A stretch of DNA of 64,000 bases from Azolla caroliniana (taxonomy: Eukaryota > Polypodiophyta), in assembly GCA_043228905.1 (NCBI GenBank), contig JBHGNT010000014.1:13640001-13704000 (forward strand), given 5' to 3'. The notes under the pieces are model-generated. The model ran no database searches, had not been told where the DNA came from, and was given only the letters and a program-made list of their open reading frames with translations. The position numbers were made by a program, and so were the translations under genes. This document shows positions 9,716 to 20,810 of the stretch, in pieces (the stretch's first letter is position 1; each line of letters starts with the position of its first letter).

Positions 9716-10330
9716 TTAGGATTTGCCAAGAATTATCAGATGCGATGACGACTCCTGCACAAAGAAGTGTTGGTCGATCTTGACGTCATTGACCTTCACC
9801 CGGACATTCGGGCATGCACCGTGGAGCTCCTCCGTTGCACGGGTCGCCGCGCGTATCTTCCAGTTGTGCTTCGCGTTGATTGGCCACTTACCCTTCTTGT
9901 AGAAATCCATGGACATTAAGTTGATCTCCGATACATGGTCGATCAAAACTGGCTCTTTCATGTCCCCGATCCGAATTGGGGTCTCCCTTGTCGCTCTTGC
10001 CCAGTGTGGCCTCATGTAATGGCTATCCAAAAACTCATCTTCCCTCGCCACTTCATCAATGTGCGCCGCCTTCACTTCGACCGGCTTCTCCGACTCTAGC
10101 TCTAACAAGTGTCGCTTTCTCTTCATGAGGTCGACGATAACTCATGAAATTCTCTCCTTTCTATTCCTAGCACCTTCCTTAGGGTGAGTTCTACCCGGCT
10201 GTCCAGCACTCGTTCCTCCAAGACCTTCCGCAGGTTTGTCGCTCTCTCTATATCCGAGCTTAGCTGGAAGCTCGGGAACTTCCCCTTTCTTTCTCCTACG
10301 AGCTGGCCGAGCCCCCATTATTTTTCTTTG
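9716..10330 (-). pseudogene. G1 aspartic protease with a DHVSE active-site segment (minus strand)
   Basis: The frame 9716-10126 reads EPVLIDHVSEINLMSMDFY, then WPINAKHNWKIRAATRATE, GACPNVRVKVND and DQHFFVQES. In copy b the equivalent motif is LIDHGSEVNLMS, so this lineage has D-H-G-S-E where plant Ty3 elements usually have D-T/S-G-A. Here the Gly is also changed to Val, so the enzyme should be dead. A linker of low conservation lies at about 10130-10330. Confidence 0.75.
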
Positions 10331-10699
10331 GCCCACTCCTGGTGTCGTATCGGTTAGAGGGATTGGCCCCTCTGGCCTTGGCGGTCTATTTATCCTCAAC
10401 CAGAACTTCGTAGTTTTGGCACGCCGCTCCTATGAACCCGGTCTGCTCCTCCACCGGATCATCCCATCTGGTGACTTCCCGGATCCGCATCTCTACGCGG
10501 TTTGCCTCCTCCTTCTACATCCTCTTCCCTGAGAGAGTTTCAAGTACCACTGACCAGTGTCCTTCGTTCGTTGTCTTGCCATTCTCCCCTTCGACCTGAA
10601 TACCGGCGGATGCCGAGTGGACGGTTTCGGCGTGCCGCGCCGCAGCCTCCTCCATCAACCTCTTCATCTTGCCCCGACTGATGTTTATTTCCAGGGGCC

Positions 10700-11672
10700 T
10701 TCACGTGTCACTTGCATGCACCCTGTTGTTCCAAAGATATACCACATTGTTCCTTAGTGCGTCTGCAACGTCGATGCAATCTCTCCAAATATGGCCGACG
10801 TTATCGCACCACACACATCTCCCATCGTTCAGTGAACACTGATCATGCTCTTGACTGTCGCCTTCCCTCCGGGCCTGAGCGATCTGGAGATTGCGCAACA
10901 TCCTCGTTAGCTCCTCCAGAGTCGCGCCCCCAGTTGGTCTTCCGGCCACATTGGTCGGGGCCGTGCCTGACTCGAGCCACCGTCTCGTCTCTTCCTACCA
11001 GGTCGAAATAGGATCTTCTAACTTCTTCCCTGTAGTCGGGCCGACCGTAGACGCCCCCTCGTTTTTCCAATCCCACCGCTTATTGAAACGACTGTAGACC
11101 CTCTTTACCATAGCCCAGTCGGCCGTGAGCTTTTCATCCATCTCCAACAGGAGACCCACTTTCTCACGGTCCAACACGTCGATGGACTTAATAAACAACA
11201 TGACCTTGCTCGTATAGAGAACGGTCCGATCTTACGCAAAGAGTTGGGCAAATCACTTTTCGAACTCTTGGAGGAGCACCGATGTATTCCCCCTTTTCTT
11301 GGGGCACTCAACCCACTCCATGAACTCCTGCTTCGACAACCGAAGCAAGTCGTCGAAACCATACCTTTCGAGGAGCCCTCCCTTGAATTCCGCCCAGTTC
11401 CAATGGTCAGCCTGAACCTCGAGCATCTCTGCATGGATCCTCGGTGTCATTACTCGGGGGAATCGGTATAACCGCCTATCTTCTGGGATGTCCCTCATTA
11501 TCATTTCAGCTTGGTAGGCCTCTAGGTAGCTTATCATGTCCTTCCCATTAAATCGGCCTATCATGTTGACTATTGTTTCAATGACTCGGTCGAGGCCACC
11601 TGCGCTCTCTCGCGCATTCACTATATGGTCGATGACCACCGCCATCTCCTCCGCAAGTTCACATCCCCTCAT
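10700..11672 (-). pseudogene. G1 gag with CCHC zinc knuckle (minus strand)
   Basis: Starting at an ATG at 11672 (MRGCELAEEM), the minus strand reads a gag domain with IVNMIGRFNGKDMISYLEAY, EMLEVQADHWNWAEFKGG and LLRLSKQEFMEWVECP. It ends in the knuckle CVWCDNVGHIWRDC (CX2CX4HX4C, about 10790-10830). In-frame stops interrupt it near 11252, 11222 and 10995. The same blocks occur in the plus-strand copies at 22177-23160 and 32853-33790. Confidence 0.8.
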
Positions 11673-11694
11673 CTTGAGCTCCTTTGCCACCCCT

Positions 11695-11712
11695 TTCACG
11701 TTGAGTTCAACA
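11695..11712 (-). promoter_or_regulatory. Primer-binding site, degenerate tRNA-Trp type
   Basis: The minus strand matches the TGGTGAACCCGACGTGAA site of the two plus-strand G1 copies at 15 of 18 positions. It is separated from the LTR end (…GGGACA) by 5 nt, as in those copies. Confidence 0.6.
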
Positions 11713-11717
11713 AAAAA

Positions 11718-12459
11718 TGTCCCGGATATCTGCAGGTTTGTGTTGAAATGGGGCGGGACCACCGGGGTCTCAGACCAAGGAGTCGGTGAGAGAAAAACGA
11801 TGTCTGGGTCGATTTCCGGATCGTCCTCCGGACAACCTCGCTGGATCGGATTCCGGTCATATATCCGATCCGGATCGACTCCCGGACGCCAAAATATGAG
11901 CACACGGGCTCAGAAACGTATACTGTTCTAAACCAGTTGTCGGATGGTAGCGTTGGGCTCACGGGCTCATGCACTCAGATACACACACTCAGCTCAAAGA
12001 GAACAGATGTAAAAAAGAAATAGAGCTATGCCCAAACACACACAAAGAGACAAAGCAAATTCTATTGATTAATAGAGAAAAATAAAGGGATTATAGCCGA
12101 ACGCAACTGGCAAAAGAACTTAGAGCTCTACACGCACGCACCTAGACACGGAACAATGGCCTCTGGTCGGGAGCGCACGGGCTTCATACGCGAGTAGAGT
12201 GCTCCACCTTCCTCCCGAAATTAGCGCAGAATAGGAAAAGGGAGGGAACAATAGAGCTCGGATCTCAAACTAGCAACAGTTCGTTCTCCAAAATGGTGGA
12301 TCCCTTAAACAGTTCAAAGTCTCTCCTTTTATAGCAAAGGGGAAGGCCGTTCCATCATGCTTAATGACGGTCGTTTTCGGTGAGCGATTCCTCCTTGATT
12401 CTCTCACATCATATCTTCTAATTCCTCTCTATAGGTGTGGGACATTAAAGTACCCATCA
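11718..12459 (-). repeat. Right (5') LTR of the minus-strand G1 element
   Basis: It repeats 6901-7392 and extends further outward through a region with ATAGCAAAGG and the TTTATAGC TATA-like stretch (about 12336). The inner end TGTCCCGG is fixed by the adjoining primer site. The outer end is uncertain: GGGACA at 12444 or CCATCA at 12459. Confidence 0.65.
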
Positions 12460-12493
12460 ACTACTTCTACTTAGTACTTAAATATTCTTCCCA

Positions 12494-12496
<3 letters not shown>

Positions 12497-12560
<64 letters not shown>
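12497..12560. repeat. CATA and TA microsatellites
   Basis: About eight CATA units (12499-12530) are followed by about fifteen TA units (12530-12560). Confidence 0.9.
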
Positions 12561-12565
<5 letters not shown>

Positions 12566-12659
12566 TAAACATTTTCGAGTGCTCCAATGCACACCCTCGT
12601 TCACGCGCATCCGGCTCCGTTTTCTCCATGTAGTCGGAATCCTTTACGACACCGTTAAA

Positions 12660-13020
12660 AAATTTCACCTACACTCAAAACTTATGCAAGGATGCATTGA
12701 TAAATTTGATGAAGTGGTGAATACGATTGCTAGAGAAAATGGATTAGATGCCCCAAAACGTATGCAACAAGTTACCTTATTGCTTTTATATGCAAATGAT
12801 GTGGTTAACTTTTCATATGATGTTGATGGCATGTAATGTTTACTTGGTGCATTACAAGCATTTGGCCAAAGTAGTGGACTAACTATAAATGTGGATAAAA
12901 CAAAAATGATGGTAGTGTGAACCATCCAACCTCATTGACACCTTATGCTTATATATAAATGGGGGATACATGTTTGTCAAAATTTTGTAGCCTTTGTATG
13001 TGGCTATATTCATTTACAAA
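12660..13020 (+). pseudogene. LINE reverse transcriptase, second part
   Basis: The translation reads CIDKFDEVVNTIARENG, then LDAPKRMQQVTLLLLYAND, FSYDVDGM, LLGALQAFGQSSGLTINVD and KTKMMVV. This is the palm of a non-LTR RT, with the catalytic YADD changed to YAND. It continues the fragment that stops at 6797. Homology ends near 13020. The YAND change and stops show it is dead. Confidence 0.75.
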
Positions 13021-13177
13021 ACTAAAATAATGTTATGCCCTGATTTCATGGGGTTCGTAAAACCACAACAAAACATGATTTGACACAAGTTAGGACAAAA
13101 CACATGCTCATATATCATTATTGAGAGAAAAACTTACAACCGTCCCAAGTTGGGACAAAGCAAAAACCCAAAACTTG

Positions 13178-13248
13178 GAGTTGGGACAAATCGAGACTGA
13201 GTTGGGACGAATCGGGACTGAGTTGGGACGAATCGGGACTGAATCGGG
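13178..13248 (+). repeat. 21-bp minisatellite, three copies
   Basis: Unit GAGTTGGGACGAATCGGGACT starts at 13178, 13199 and 13220, with two substitutions in the first copy and a partial fourth. A GA-rich tract follows at 13280-13345. Confidence 0.85.
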
Positions 13249-13645
13249 TCAACTTGGGATAACTCCCACGCAAGATAATAGAAAAAGGGAGAGAGAGAGA
13301 GAGAGAAGAGAAAAAAAGCAAGAGTGGAGAGGGGAAGAAGAAGACACGAATTCGTTTTTGTTGCTGTGCTCTCACTTGGCAACAGAATTTGGAACAAAGA
13401 CAAGCATTGGAAGGCCCTCGGTTAGAGCATTGTAAAGAGATATAGTAAGTTTAATTTGGTAGTTTGTACTAGAAGCAGAGATAGAAATTAGGAACTGTGT
13501 GTTGTCGGCATACACATACTCAACACGCATTGGGGGCCTCCTATTATCTTCTTCATCTTTGATCTCTTTAATCCGGTGAGTTTTGGTTTTCTCTCTTGTT
13601 CATGGAAAATTGTTTTTATCCTAGATCGATACCACATCAAGAATA

Positions 13646-13888
13646 ATGGATATAAACATGAATTCCATAGATATTGATCCAATAAAGAGTAATGTGATGG
13701 TTGAATGTAATAGTGAAAGGGAAGAATTTAGAAACTCTAAGAGGTTTAAGGGTATTGAGGAAATTAGTGAGAAGAAATTGACATATGCCGAGGCAATACA
13801 TGTAGGTGTGGTTGACAAGGATTATTGTAATTGGGATAATTTATGTGGAATTACCGATACCTTATGGCGAGAAGGGGAGAATATTTAA
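13646..13888 (+). CDS. Short hypothetical open frame
   Basis: An 80-codon frame starting MDINMNSIDIDPIKSN, rich in Asn, Asp, Glu and Lys, hydrophilic, with no domain I recognise. Composition is more protein-like than the low-complexity frames nearby, but no splice sites, neighbours or second copy support it. It could be an exon of an unknown gene or chance. Function unknown. Confidence 0.2.
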   Translation: MDINMNSIDIDPIKSNVMVECNSEREEFRNSKRFKGIEEISEKKLTYAEAIHVGVVDKDYCNWDNLCGITDTLWREGENI

Positions 13889-15025
13889 ATGTTTCACACA
13901 CATCTTATGTGCGTTATGTGAGTAAATGTGTCATGGGTGCCCAAATGCTCGTTTTTCATTTCTTATGTTTGAATAGTGCCACATGATATATACACAAATT
14001 TAGGGAGAAAATAGGAAGAATTACAAGGTGCCAAAAGTTGAATCTTGAGAGCATGCTTCAAGCCATGTGCAACAACCAAACATAGGCACCATGGGCGTCG
14101 ACATTGTGGTTATGCGTAATGACTCTTTGGTCGTGTTCTTGATTCGTAGGGCTTAATGATTAGAGTTTTGTTCTCCTCTGGTTTTTCATTTGGCCTTCTA
14201 GTGTATCTAGAGTAAGACACTGTCACGCTTCCATCTTTGCACATAGTCCAATCTCTAATTATATATTTTTGTCGTGTATGTGTTTGTTTTATAAATGCAT
14301 GGTATAACATTGTCTTTTGATTCGTATCGAATGACATTACTTCTCGAGACACTTGGGACGAACACTGAGAAGCATAGGAACCATGAAACTTATTCTCGAA
14401 AAGGCAAGCTAATGTGAACCCACGAGTTTGAAGAACATAGTAAAGATCCTAATGATTTGTGTGAAAAACATATATATAGAGTTTTACAAATTATGCTTGA
14501 AGACCAAGACTTTGAACAAAATGGGAGAGTACATGTTACTAATCTTAGCCATGGCAATCTACCCAATCAATGTTTCACACATTTTATTCAATTCATTATG
14601 TTGGAAGAAGCCTTATAATTATGGCGGTGTGGCTTCTTCCAGAGTGTTCATGCATCTGATCCTTCTCCTCCTTAATCAGGCTTCCATCTCCGCCGAGACA
14701 GATTAATCAATCCTATTGTGTGTAATCAATCAATTAGCAGTCTAATGGACCCTTACAAGGTACTTACAAAAGCCTATTTTGTCCAAATTAAAGAATTGAT
14801 GTTTAAAAATTTGAGCAAATTATGAAGAGCCCATGTTTCGATTGTGCAAATTACGAAGAAACCATTCTTCAAATTTTAGAATGACCCTTCTCTGAACTGT
14901 GAAGATTGAGAAGATTTTTTTTAAGGAATCCTTCTCTTAGCTGTGAAGATTGACACAAGAGATATATCGTAATTCTGATCATTCGGAAGAGTTCATGTGC
15001 TAATTATGATAATTATACAACGAAA
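13889..15025. other. Unresolved AT-rich region upstream of catalase
   Basis: No element ends or protein domains are recognisable. Short frames at 14110-14352 (-) and 14428-14706 (+) match nothing I know. Between about 14800 and 14990 the motif GAAGATTGAGAAG / TGTGAAGATTGACA recurs in degenerate form. The part nearest 15026 probably contains the catalase promoter, but I cannot point to a convincing TATA box. Confidence 0.35.
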
Positions 15026-18000
15026 ATGGTTTTGCTAATTTTTCCATGTTTGATAATTTATGTTGATGAATGTGGATCGAAACAGTTCCTTCCATCGAGT
15101 TTACATAACTCGCCCTTCTTCACAACTAATGCCGGGGGACCAGTATGGAATGACCACTCCTCTTTGACAATAGGTTCAAGAGGTAAAATATGACTTTCCC
15201 CATATTAATACATGTTACAACAAACAGTAATTGAAATGCATCATGTTAGTGTTTGATTAATGTTAGATCTGAGAACCGTATTTAATCTCTTGGTGATTGA
15301 TAATTGCATTTTGAAATAGGAAATTTTGACCAACCTGCTGATGAGAACCTTCCATTTTTCGTGTTGTGTCGGATCATGTGTTTTATGTTCTTTAGAAACA
15401 TATGATTAAGAGATCTGTTAAATCTCTTAATTATGTTTGTGTTTGATTAATGATAGATCTGAGAACCTTATTTAATCTCTTGGTGATTGATGATATTTCA
15501 TTTTGAATTAGGAATTTTGGACATTCCATTTTTCGTGTCGTGTCGTGTCTCGGATCATGTGTCTTATGCTCTGTATATAAACACATGATAATTTCATGTT
15601 AGTGTTGATTAATGATATCTGAGAACCTTATTTAATCTCATGGTGATTGATGATTGCATTTTGAAATAGGAAATTTGGACCTTCCATTTTTCGTGTCATG
15701 TCGGATCATGTGTCTTATGTTCTTTATATAAACATATGATTAAGAGATATCTGTTTAAATCTTTGCTGGTTTATGTAATATGCGATAGGACCTGTGCTCC
15801 TCGAAGACTACCATTTGATCGAGAAGCTGGCGCAATTCGATCGGGAGCGGATCCCCGAGCGCGTGGTTCACGCCCGAGGTGCGAGTGCCAAGGGCTTCTT
15901 CGAGGTCACACACGACATCACGCATCTCACATGCGCCGATTTCTTGCGTGCGCCTGGCGTGCAGACGCCTCTCATCGTAAGGTTCTCGACGGTCATTAAC
16001 GAGAGAGGAAGCCCGGAGACCTTGAGAGATCCACGGGGTTTCGCGGTCAAATTTTATACGCGGGAGGTACATAATAATTAGCGGTTATTATTAGCGATAA
16101 TGTACTACCTTTACTACATTGTTGTAGAATACTTACCATGCAATATTAAGTATTTTACAAATTTTCGTAGAATACTTAGTACAATTTGTTAAATATTTCT
16201 TAAAATTTAAAGTTTGTTTTCAAAAACAAAAAGAATTTAAATTCTGAAACATTTTTGAAATGATAAATACTTGTTAAATAGATAGAATACATCAAATTTT
16301 TAGATTATGTAGAATACGTGATAATTTGAAAAATGGTGGTTCTAAAATGTAGAATACTTCAGAGTATCCTAAAATGTATTCTAAGCGTAGAACAACAGTT
16401 TTTTAAGAACTATGCATTAGTATTCAATAGTAGGTGTTTAATGTTGATTACATTTTTCTCGATACATACCTAAGATTAGCAGCCTGGCTAATTGTTGTTG
16501 TAGGGGAACTTCGATTTGGTGGGCAACAATTTCCCGGTCTTCTTCATCCGAGATGGAATCAAATTCCCCGACACAATTCATGCCTTGAAGCCGAACCCGA
16601 AAACGCACATTCAAGAGAAATGGCGTGCCATGGACTTCTTTTCTCATCATCCGGAGAGTCTTAACATGTTCACCTTCCTATTTGATGACCTCGGCATTCC
16701 CTTGAATTATAGGCACATGGATGGGTCGGGAGTGAATACATATAGCTTGATTAACAAGGAAGGGAAAGCCATCTATGTGAAGTTCCATTGGAGACCGACG
16801 TGTGGTGTGAAATGCCTCATCGGACAAGAGGCCGTGATTGTCGGAGGAACGAATCATAGTCATGCCACGAAGGATCTCTATGATTCCATCGCATCCGGTA
16901 ACTATCCGGAGTGGAAGCTATTCATCCAGACCATGGATCCTGCAGATGAGGATAAATTCGATTTCGACCCCCTCGATGTGACTAGAACATGGCCCGAAGA
17001 TATCTTGCCGCTTCAACCCGTCGGTCGCATGGTACTCAACAAGAACATTGACAATTTCTTCGCTGAGAATGAAATGCTCGCCTTTTGTCCGGCGTTGGTT
17101 GTCCCCGGTGTTTCCTATACTGATGATAAGCTACTCCAAACCCGCATTTTCTCTTATGCAGACACTCAAAGGCATAGACTAGGCCCTAACTACCTCCTCT
17201 TGCCTGTCAATGCACCGAAGTGTGCACATCATAACAATCATCACGATGGATTCATGAATATCACGCATCGAGATGAAGAGGTTGGTACAAATAACAGTTA
17301 CTTAATTGGGATGTGCGCACGAACTATATTGACGTAATATCTCTATCTCGTTCTTTATGCATGTAGGTAAACTATTTCCCATCGAGATTTGATCCAGTTC
17401 GACATTCACAAAGGCCTCCTATGATCTCAAGTGAATTGATTGGTCGTCGTCAAAAGGTATTGCTTTTGATTTGGAAGTTGATTGATTATACTAGCGTGAA
17501 CTTCAAGAAAGATTGATTTTGGTTGTTTTTTCCTTTGAAAGGGAAAGGAAATCCCCTTAACATAATATTGTGTTTAATTAGTCACTTGCAACCTTCAAGG
17601 GGAGCCTACAATCATGTCAAACACAAAGCTCAATGTTGATTTTCATGCATGAATTTTGATTACATTTTAAGTGTTTTGTCGCAGGTGATCATTCAAAAGG
17701 AGAATAACTTTGTTGAGCCTGGGAGAAGATATAGATCATGGGCTCCTGAAAGGTAGTCAAGCAATCAAAATATGTGCTTATGTAATGTTCAAACATTTAC
17801 CTATGCTTAACAAAGAATTTGATCCTTCGCATAGGCAAAACCGCTTTGTGAATGTGTGGGTGGAAGCCCTCTTAGATCCACGTGTCACCCATGAAATCCG
17901 AAATATTTGGATTTCTTATTTGAGTCAAGTGAGCATAATCACCTCTTTACAAACGCATACTTTGTTAATTGCGTTAAGACATAATTTGATTCCATTTTCT

Positions 18001-18081
18001 TGATTATTTATTTGTAAACAGGCAGATAAATCCTTAGGGCAAAAGGTTACGACATGCTTAACATCTAAGTCGAACATGTGA
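15026..18081 (+). CDS. Catalase (seven exons)
   Basis: Heme catalase converting hydrogen peroxide to water and oxygen, normally peroxisomal. Exons read as 15026?-15182, 15789-16066, 16504-17280, 17367-17456, 17685-17752, 17835-17928 and 18022-18081. Every intron is GT-AG and phases join cleanly. Exon 1 holds [15 protein letters not shown]. Exon 2 holds [20 protein letters not shown] with the distal His. Exon 3 holds [14 protein letters not shown] (Asn), [12 protein letters not shown] and [15 protein letters not shown] with the heme-ligand Tyr. Later exons hold [29 protein letters not shown] and [18 protein letters not shown]. The reading ends KSNM, with a QKV tripeptide where plant catalases often have a QKL-like peroxisomal signal. 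From the VDE position, length is about 494 codons, typical of plant catalase. The usual MDP start is replaced by VDE, and the nearest in-frame ATG is 15026, adding a short hydrophobic stretch. No frameshift seen; probably functional if the start is used. Confidence 0.9.
15183..15788 (+). other. Catalase intron 1 with three tandem repeat units
   Basis: The GT-AG intron holds three related units of about 160-190 bp starting near 15246, 15434 and 15598. Each begins GTTTGATTAATG..AGATCTGAGAACC and contains TTTAATCTC, a GAAATAGG-like acceptor and CGGATCATGTG. The true acceptor is GCGATAG at 15788. Confidence 0.75.
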
Positions 18082-18449
18082 AGAAGCTAAAAGGAACGTG
18101 TCTACAAAGTTGAAAATGTGAGGATAAACAAAGGACTAGGTAGAAGATTTTGTTATGCTTTGTTTTTCTTGAATTTTCATGATGTTTGATATAGCACAAT
18201 GTAAGTGAATAGTAGTGGAACTTGGGCTTGGTAGTGATTTTGTAAATGGGACTTAAGTTTGGTGGTTGTTTTTGTAAATGGTTATGAGCATAATATATGT
18301 CCTTAGATTGGGCATAATGAACTTGCAATTTTGGCCTATTTATAGATTCTCATTAATTATCGGGCGACTTGGGCTTGATTATTGTTTTGTAAATGAGCAT
18401 AGGGAGCATATATTCATGTATAGCTTGGGCTTGATTGTGCTTGTAAATG
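18082..18449. other. Region after catalase, probably 3' untranslated and spacer
   Basis: AT-rich, without recognisable genes. GGGCTTGATT..TTGTAAATGAGCAT is repeated at about 18370 and 18428. No clear polyadenylation signal was assigned. Confidence 0.35.
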
Positions 18450-18900
18450 AGCATGGAGAGAAATTGTTTGTAAGAACTTTGTTAAAATGGAAATATAGTG
18501 AGCCGTCCATATCTGAGAAGCAAAGGTATTTGGAAGCATATTTTGTTTAATGTTTGCATTGCATTTACATGTATTATTTTGAAGAATATTTTGATGAACA
18601 TGTTAATTTTTGAGACATTGGAAACTTTAATTGAGGTTTTGGTATCCTTATCATAACACAACATTGTTTTTGGAAATGAGCATGGTGATATTGTTTGTAA
18701 GAACTTTGTTTGTTAAAATGGAGATATAATGAGCCTTCCTTATCTGAGAAGGAAAGATATTTGGAAGCATATTTTGTTTCATGTTTGCATTGCATTTACA
18801 TGTATTATTTTGAAGCATATTTTGATGGACACGTTAATTTTTGAGACATTGGAAACTTCAATTGAGGTTTTGTTGGTATCCTTATCACAACACAAAACAA
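18450..18900 (+). repeat. 227-bp tandem duplication
   Basis: ATTGTTTGTAAGAACTTTGT starts at 18463 and 18690. The following about 200 bp (including TGTTTGCATTGCATTTACAT and ATTTTTGAGACATTGGAAAC) is repeated with few changes. Weakly similar, more diverged sequence continues to about 19400. Confidence 0.85.
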
Positions 18901-19875
18901 AGATTAATTCTTTGTTTCAAGTAAGATATGTTAATGTACCAATTGAAATTTTGGTGACATATTAGAAACTTCTAATGAGATTTTGGTATCCTTTTCTCGA
19001 AGGAAGGATGAATTCTTTATTTTTGTGCACTGGCAAGTTCTTATGTGGAAGCTTCATGATCTACTTCAAATGTCCTAACTTTGTTTAGAATCAAAATTAT
19101 TGTGTTAATTTGTTAATGAACTTTTGACTACTTGCATCCATTTATTGGATGAGTGAACATTGTCTTAAGTCCTTGATGGAAAGGGATATACCAAAAGAAG
19201 TGTCATACCTAAGATGCGAGAAGTGTTTGTAAAATCTTTATTTCTTAAATGGATATATATTGAGCATTGTCTAGGTACATGAGGAGATTGAGATCGTAAT
19301 TGAAATTTTAGTGAGTTATATTAGAGATTTTGGGAAGGTTTTGGTATACTTTTCACAAGAGAAGGGATGTGTACTTAATTCTTTATTTCGATGCACTGAG
19401 GAAAGCGTATAACATGGAAGCTTTATCTACTACCATGTCGTCCGTGAAGAATCAAAATTATAATTGTGTGGATTTGATTAAACATATGTTCATTCACATC
19501 CATGTATCGGATGAGTGAGCGTGATCTTAGTATATACCCCATAATTAAGTGAGTGAATGTGGAGGTGAGAGTTCTCCACATTCACTTTCAATGATTTGAT
19601 ATTTGGCATGTGTAAATATAGATTTGCATGTGATAATGGTCGGTCATTCTCTAAATAAAATGCAATTACAATTAAGTAACAAAATCTAATTCCTATTCTT
19701 CAAAAAATTTCTTTATTCCTCATGTGCCTAGAGCTTGTGGGCTTTGCCTTTTTTTCTTGCGATTCAAGGTAGTGAACTTCCTTGGTAGCTCTCTAACTTT
19801 CCCCTATCTATGAGAATCACATTTTTGTGTGGGCTATATCTAGTAGAAGGTTGTCTGTCTTTTAGACCTTCCAAC
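18901..19875. other. Diverged repeat and spacer, no gene recognised
   Basis: Pieces such as GATTTTGGTATCCTTTTC and TTAATTCTTTATTTCGATGC echo the preceding tandem unit. On the minus strand of 19737-19950 a frame containing DDIPIVFHFKKMGLEGL looks protein-like but has no ATG and breaks after about 60 codons. It may be an exon remnant of an unknown gene. Confidence 0.3.
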
Positions 19876-20430
19876 CCCATCTTCTTGAAGTGGAACACTA
19901 TTGGAATGTCATCAATTTGGTCACATGGGATATGATGTTCATCACTTTGCTCATATTATCAGCTCCATAATTAACAAATCATCAACTAAATCATCTTGCT
20001 TCGGTTTTCTTCCTTTGGTCACGTACACGTACTACGTAGTGGCACTACGGTAGGGGATAGCCCATCTTCTTGAAGTGGAACACTATTGGAATGTCATCAA
20101 TTTGGTCACATGGGATATGATGTTCATCACTTTGCTCATATTATCAGCTCCATAATTAACAAATCATCAACTAAATCATCTTGCTTGGGTTTTCTTCCTT
20201 TGGTCACGTACACGTACTACGTAGTGGCACTACGGTAGGGGATAGCCCATCTTCTTGAAGTGGAACACTATTGGAATGTCATCAATTTGGTCACATGGGA
20301 TATGATGTTCATCACTTTGCTCATATTATCAGCTCCATAATTAACAAATCATCAACTAAATCATCTTGCTTGGGTTTTCTTCCTTTGGTCACGTACACGT
20401 ACTACGTAGTGGCACTACGGTAGGGGATAA
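19876..20430 (+). repeat. 185-bp tandem repeat, three near-identical copies
   Basis: CCCATCTTCTTGAAGTGGAA begins at 19876, 20061 and 20246, an exact 185-bp period. Copies end in GGCACTACGGTAGGGGATA. I could see only about one substitution between units (GCTTCGG versus GCTTGGG). Each unit contains a short palindrome around ACGTAGTGGCACTACGG. Confidence 0.95.
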
Positions 20431-20700
20431 CCGGATTTGTCGTTAGCGTCTCGAACACAATCACGGAGTCGGGTGGGATTAATGGATGTACTAAACCACA
20501 CGTTCTAATACCATGTTAATAATTAGGTAATTAATTAGGGTTAATTAGGGTCTAATTATGTGAGTATTGATAAAGCAACGGAAGATTATGCCATTTGTGT
20601 GTGTGTGTGTGACAAAGAGGAAGATACAATGAACAATAATATAAATGGGGGATAATTAACAAGAGTGTAGCTAAAGACCTTTCTCTATATTAATAAGCAT
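20431..20700 (-). repeat. Copia-type LTR remnant (minus strand)
   Basis: TCTAATACCA at 20504-20513 read on the minus strand is TGGTATTAGA, close to the initiator-Met primer site. It abuts TGTTAATAATTAGG at 20514, a plausible inner LTR end. The LTR would extend to about 20700. No coding sequence belonging to it was found, and part of it is a GT microsatellite (20597-20611). Confidence 0.4.
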
Positions 20701-20702
20701 CA

Positions 20703-20810
20703 AAATAAAACGATATCCTCAATGAGGTATGTAAACGAGGTTGCAGCTTCCAGGCCAAATAAAACGATATCCTCAATGAGGTATGTAAACGAAGTTGCAG
20801 CTTCTAGGTC
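20703..20810 (+). repeat. 54-bp tandem duplication at a retroelement junction
   Basis: AATAAAACGATATCCTCAAT occurs at about 20703 and 20757, each followed by GAGGTATGTAAACG and GTTGCAGCTTC. The second copy runs directly into minus-strand Copia gag sequence, so the unit spans or was created at the junction. Confidence 0.8.

Larger units (their letters stand above)
6901..12459 (-). mobile_element. G1-family Ty3 retrotransposon, minus strand, degenerate
   Basis: Direct repeats at 6901-7392 and 11718 to about 12459 flank a minus-strand series of gag, protease, RT start, RNase H and integrase in Ty3 order. The coding blocks align with the two plus-strand G1 copies (21540-46033 and 32094-39114). 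The RT core is missing and replaced by an LTR piece (8605-8872), and the integrase end is fused to the left LTR. It lies inside a LINE RT. No target duplication is clear, because the outer ends are eroded. Confidence 0.75.

Noticed and set aside
12660-12840. Separate host gene with a YAND motif
   Set aside because: The blocks match a LINE RT palm in order and continue the fragment ending at 6797.
19876-20430. CRISPR-like array of direct repeats
   Set aside because: The units are 185 bp and contiguous with no unique spacers, and the DNA is plant nuclear; these are ordinary tandem repeats.
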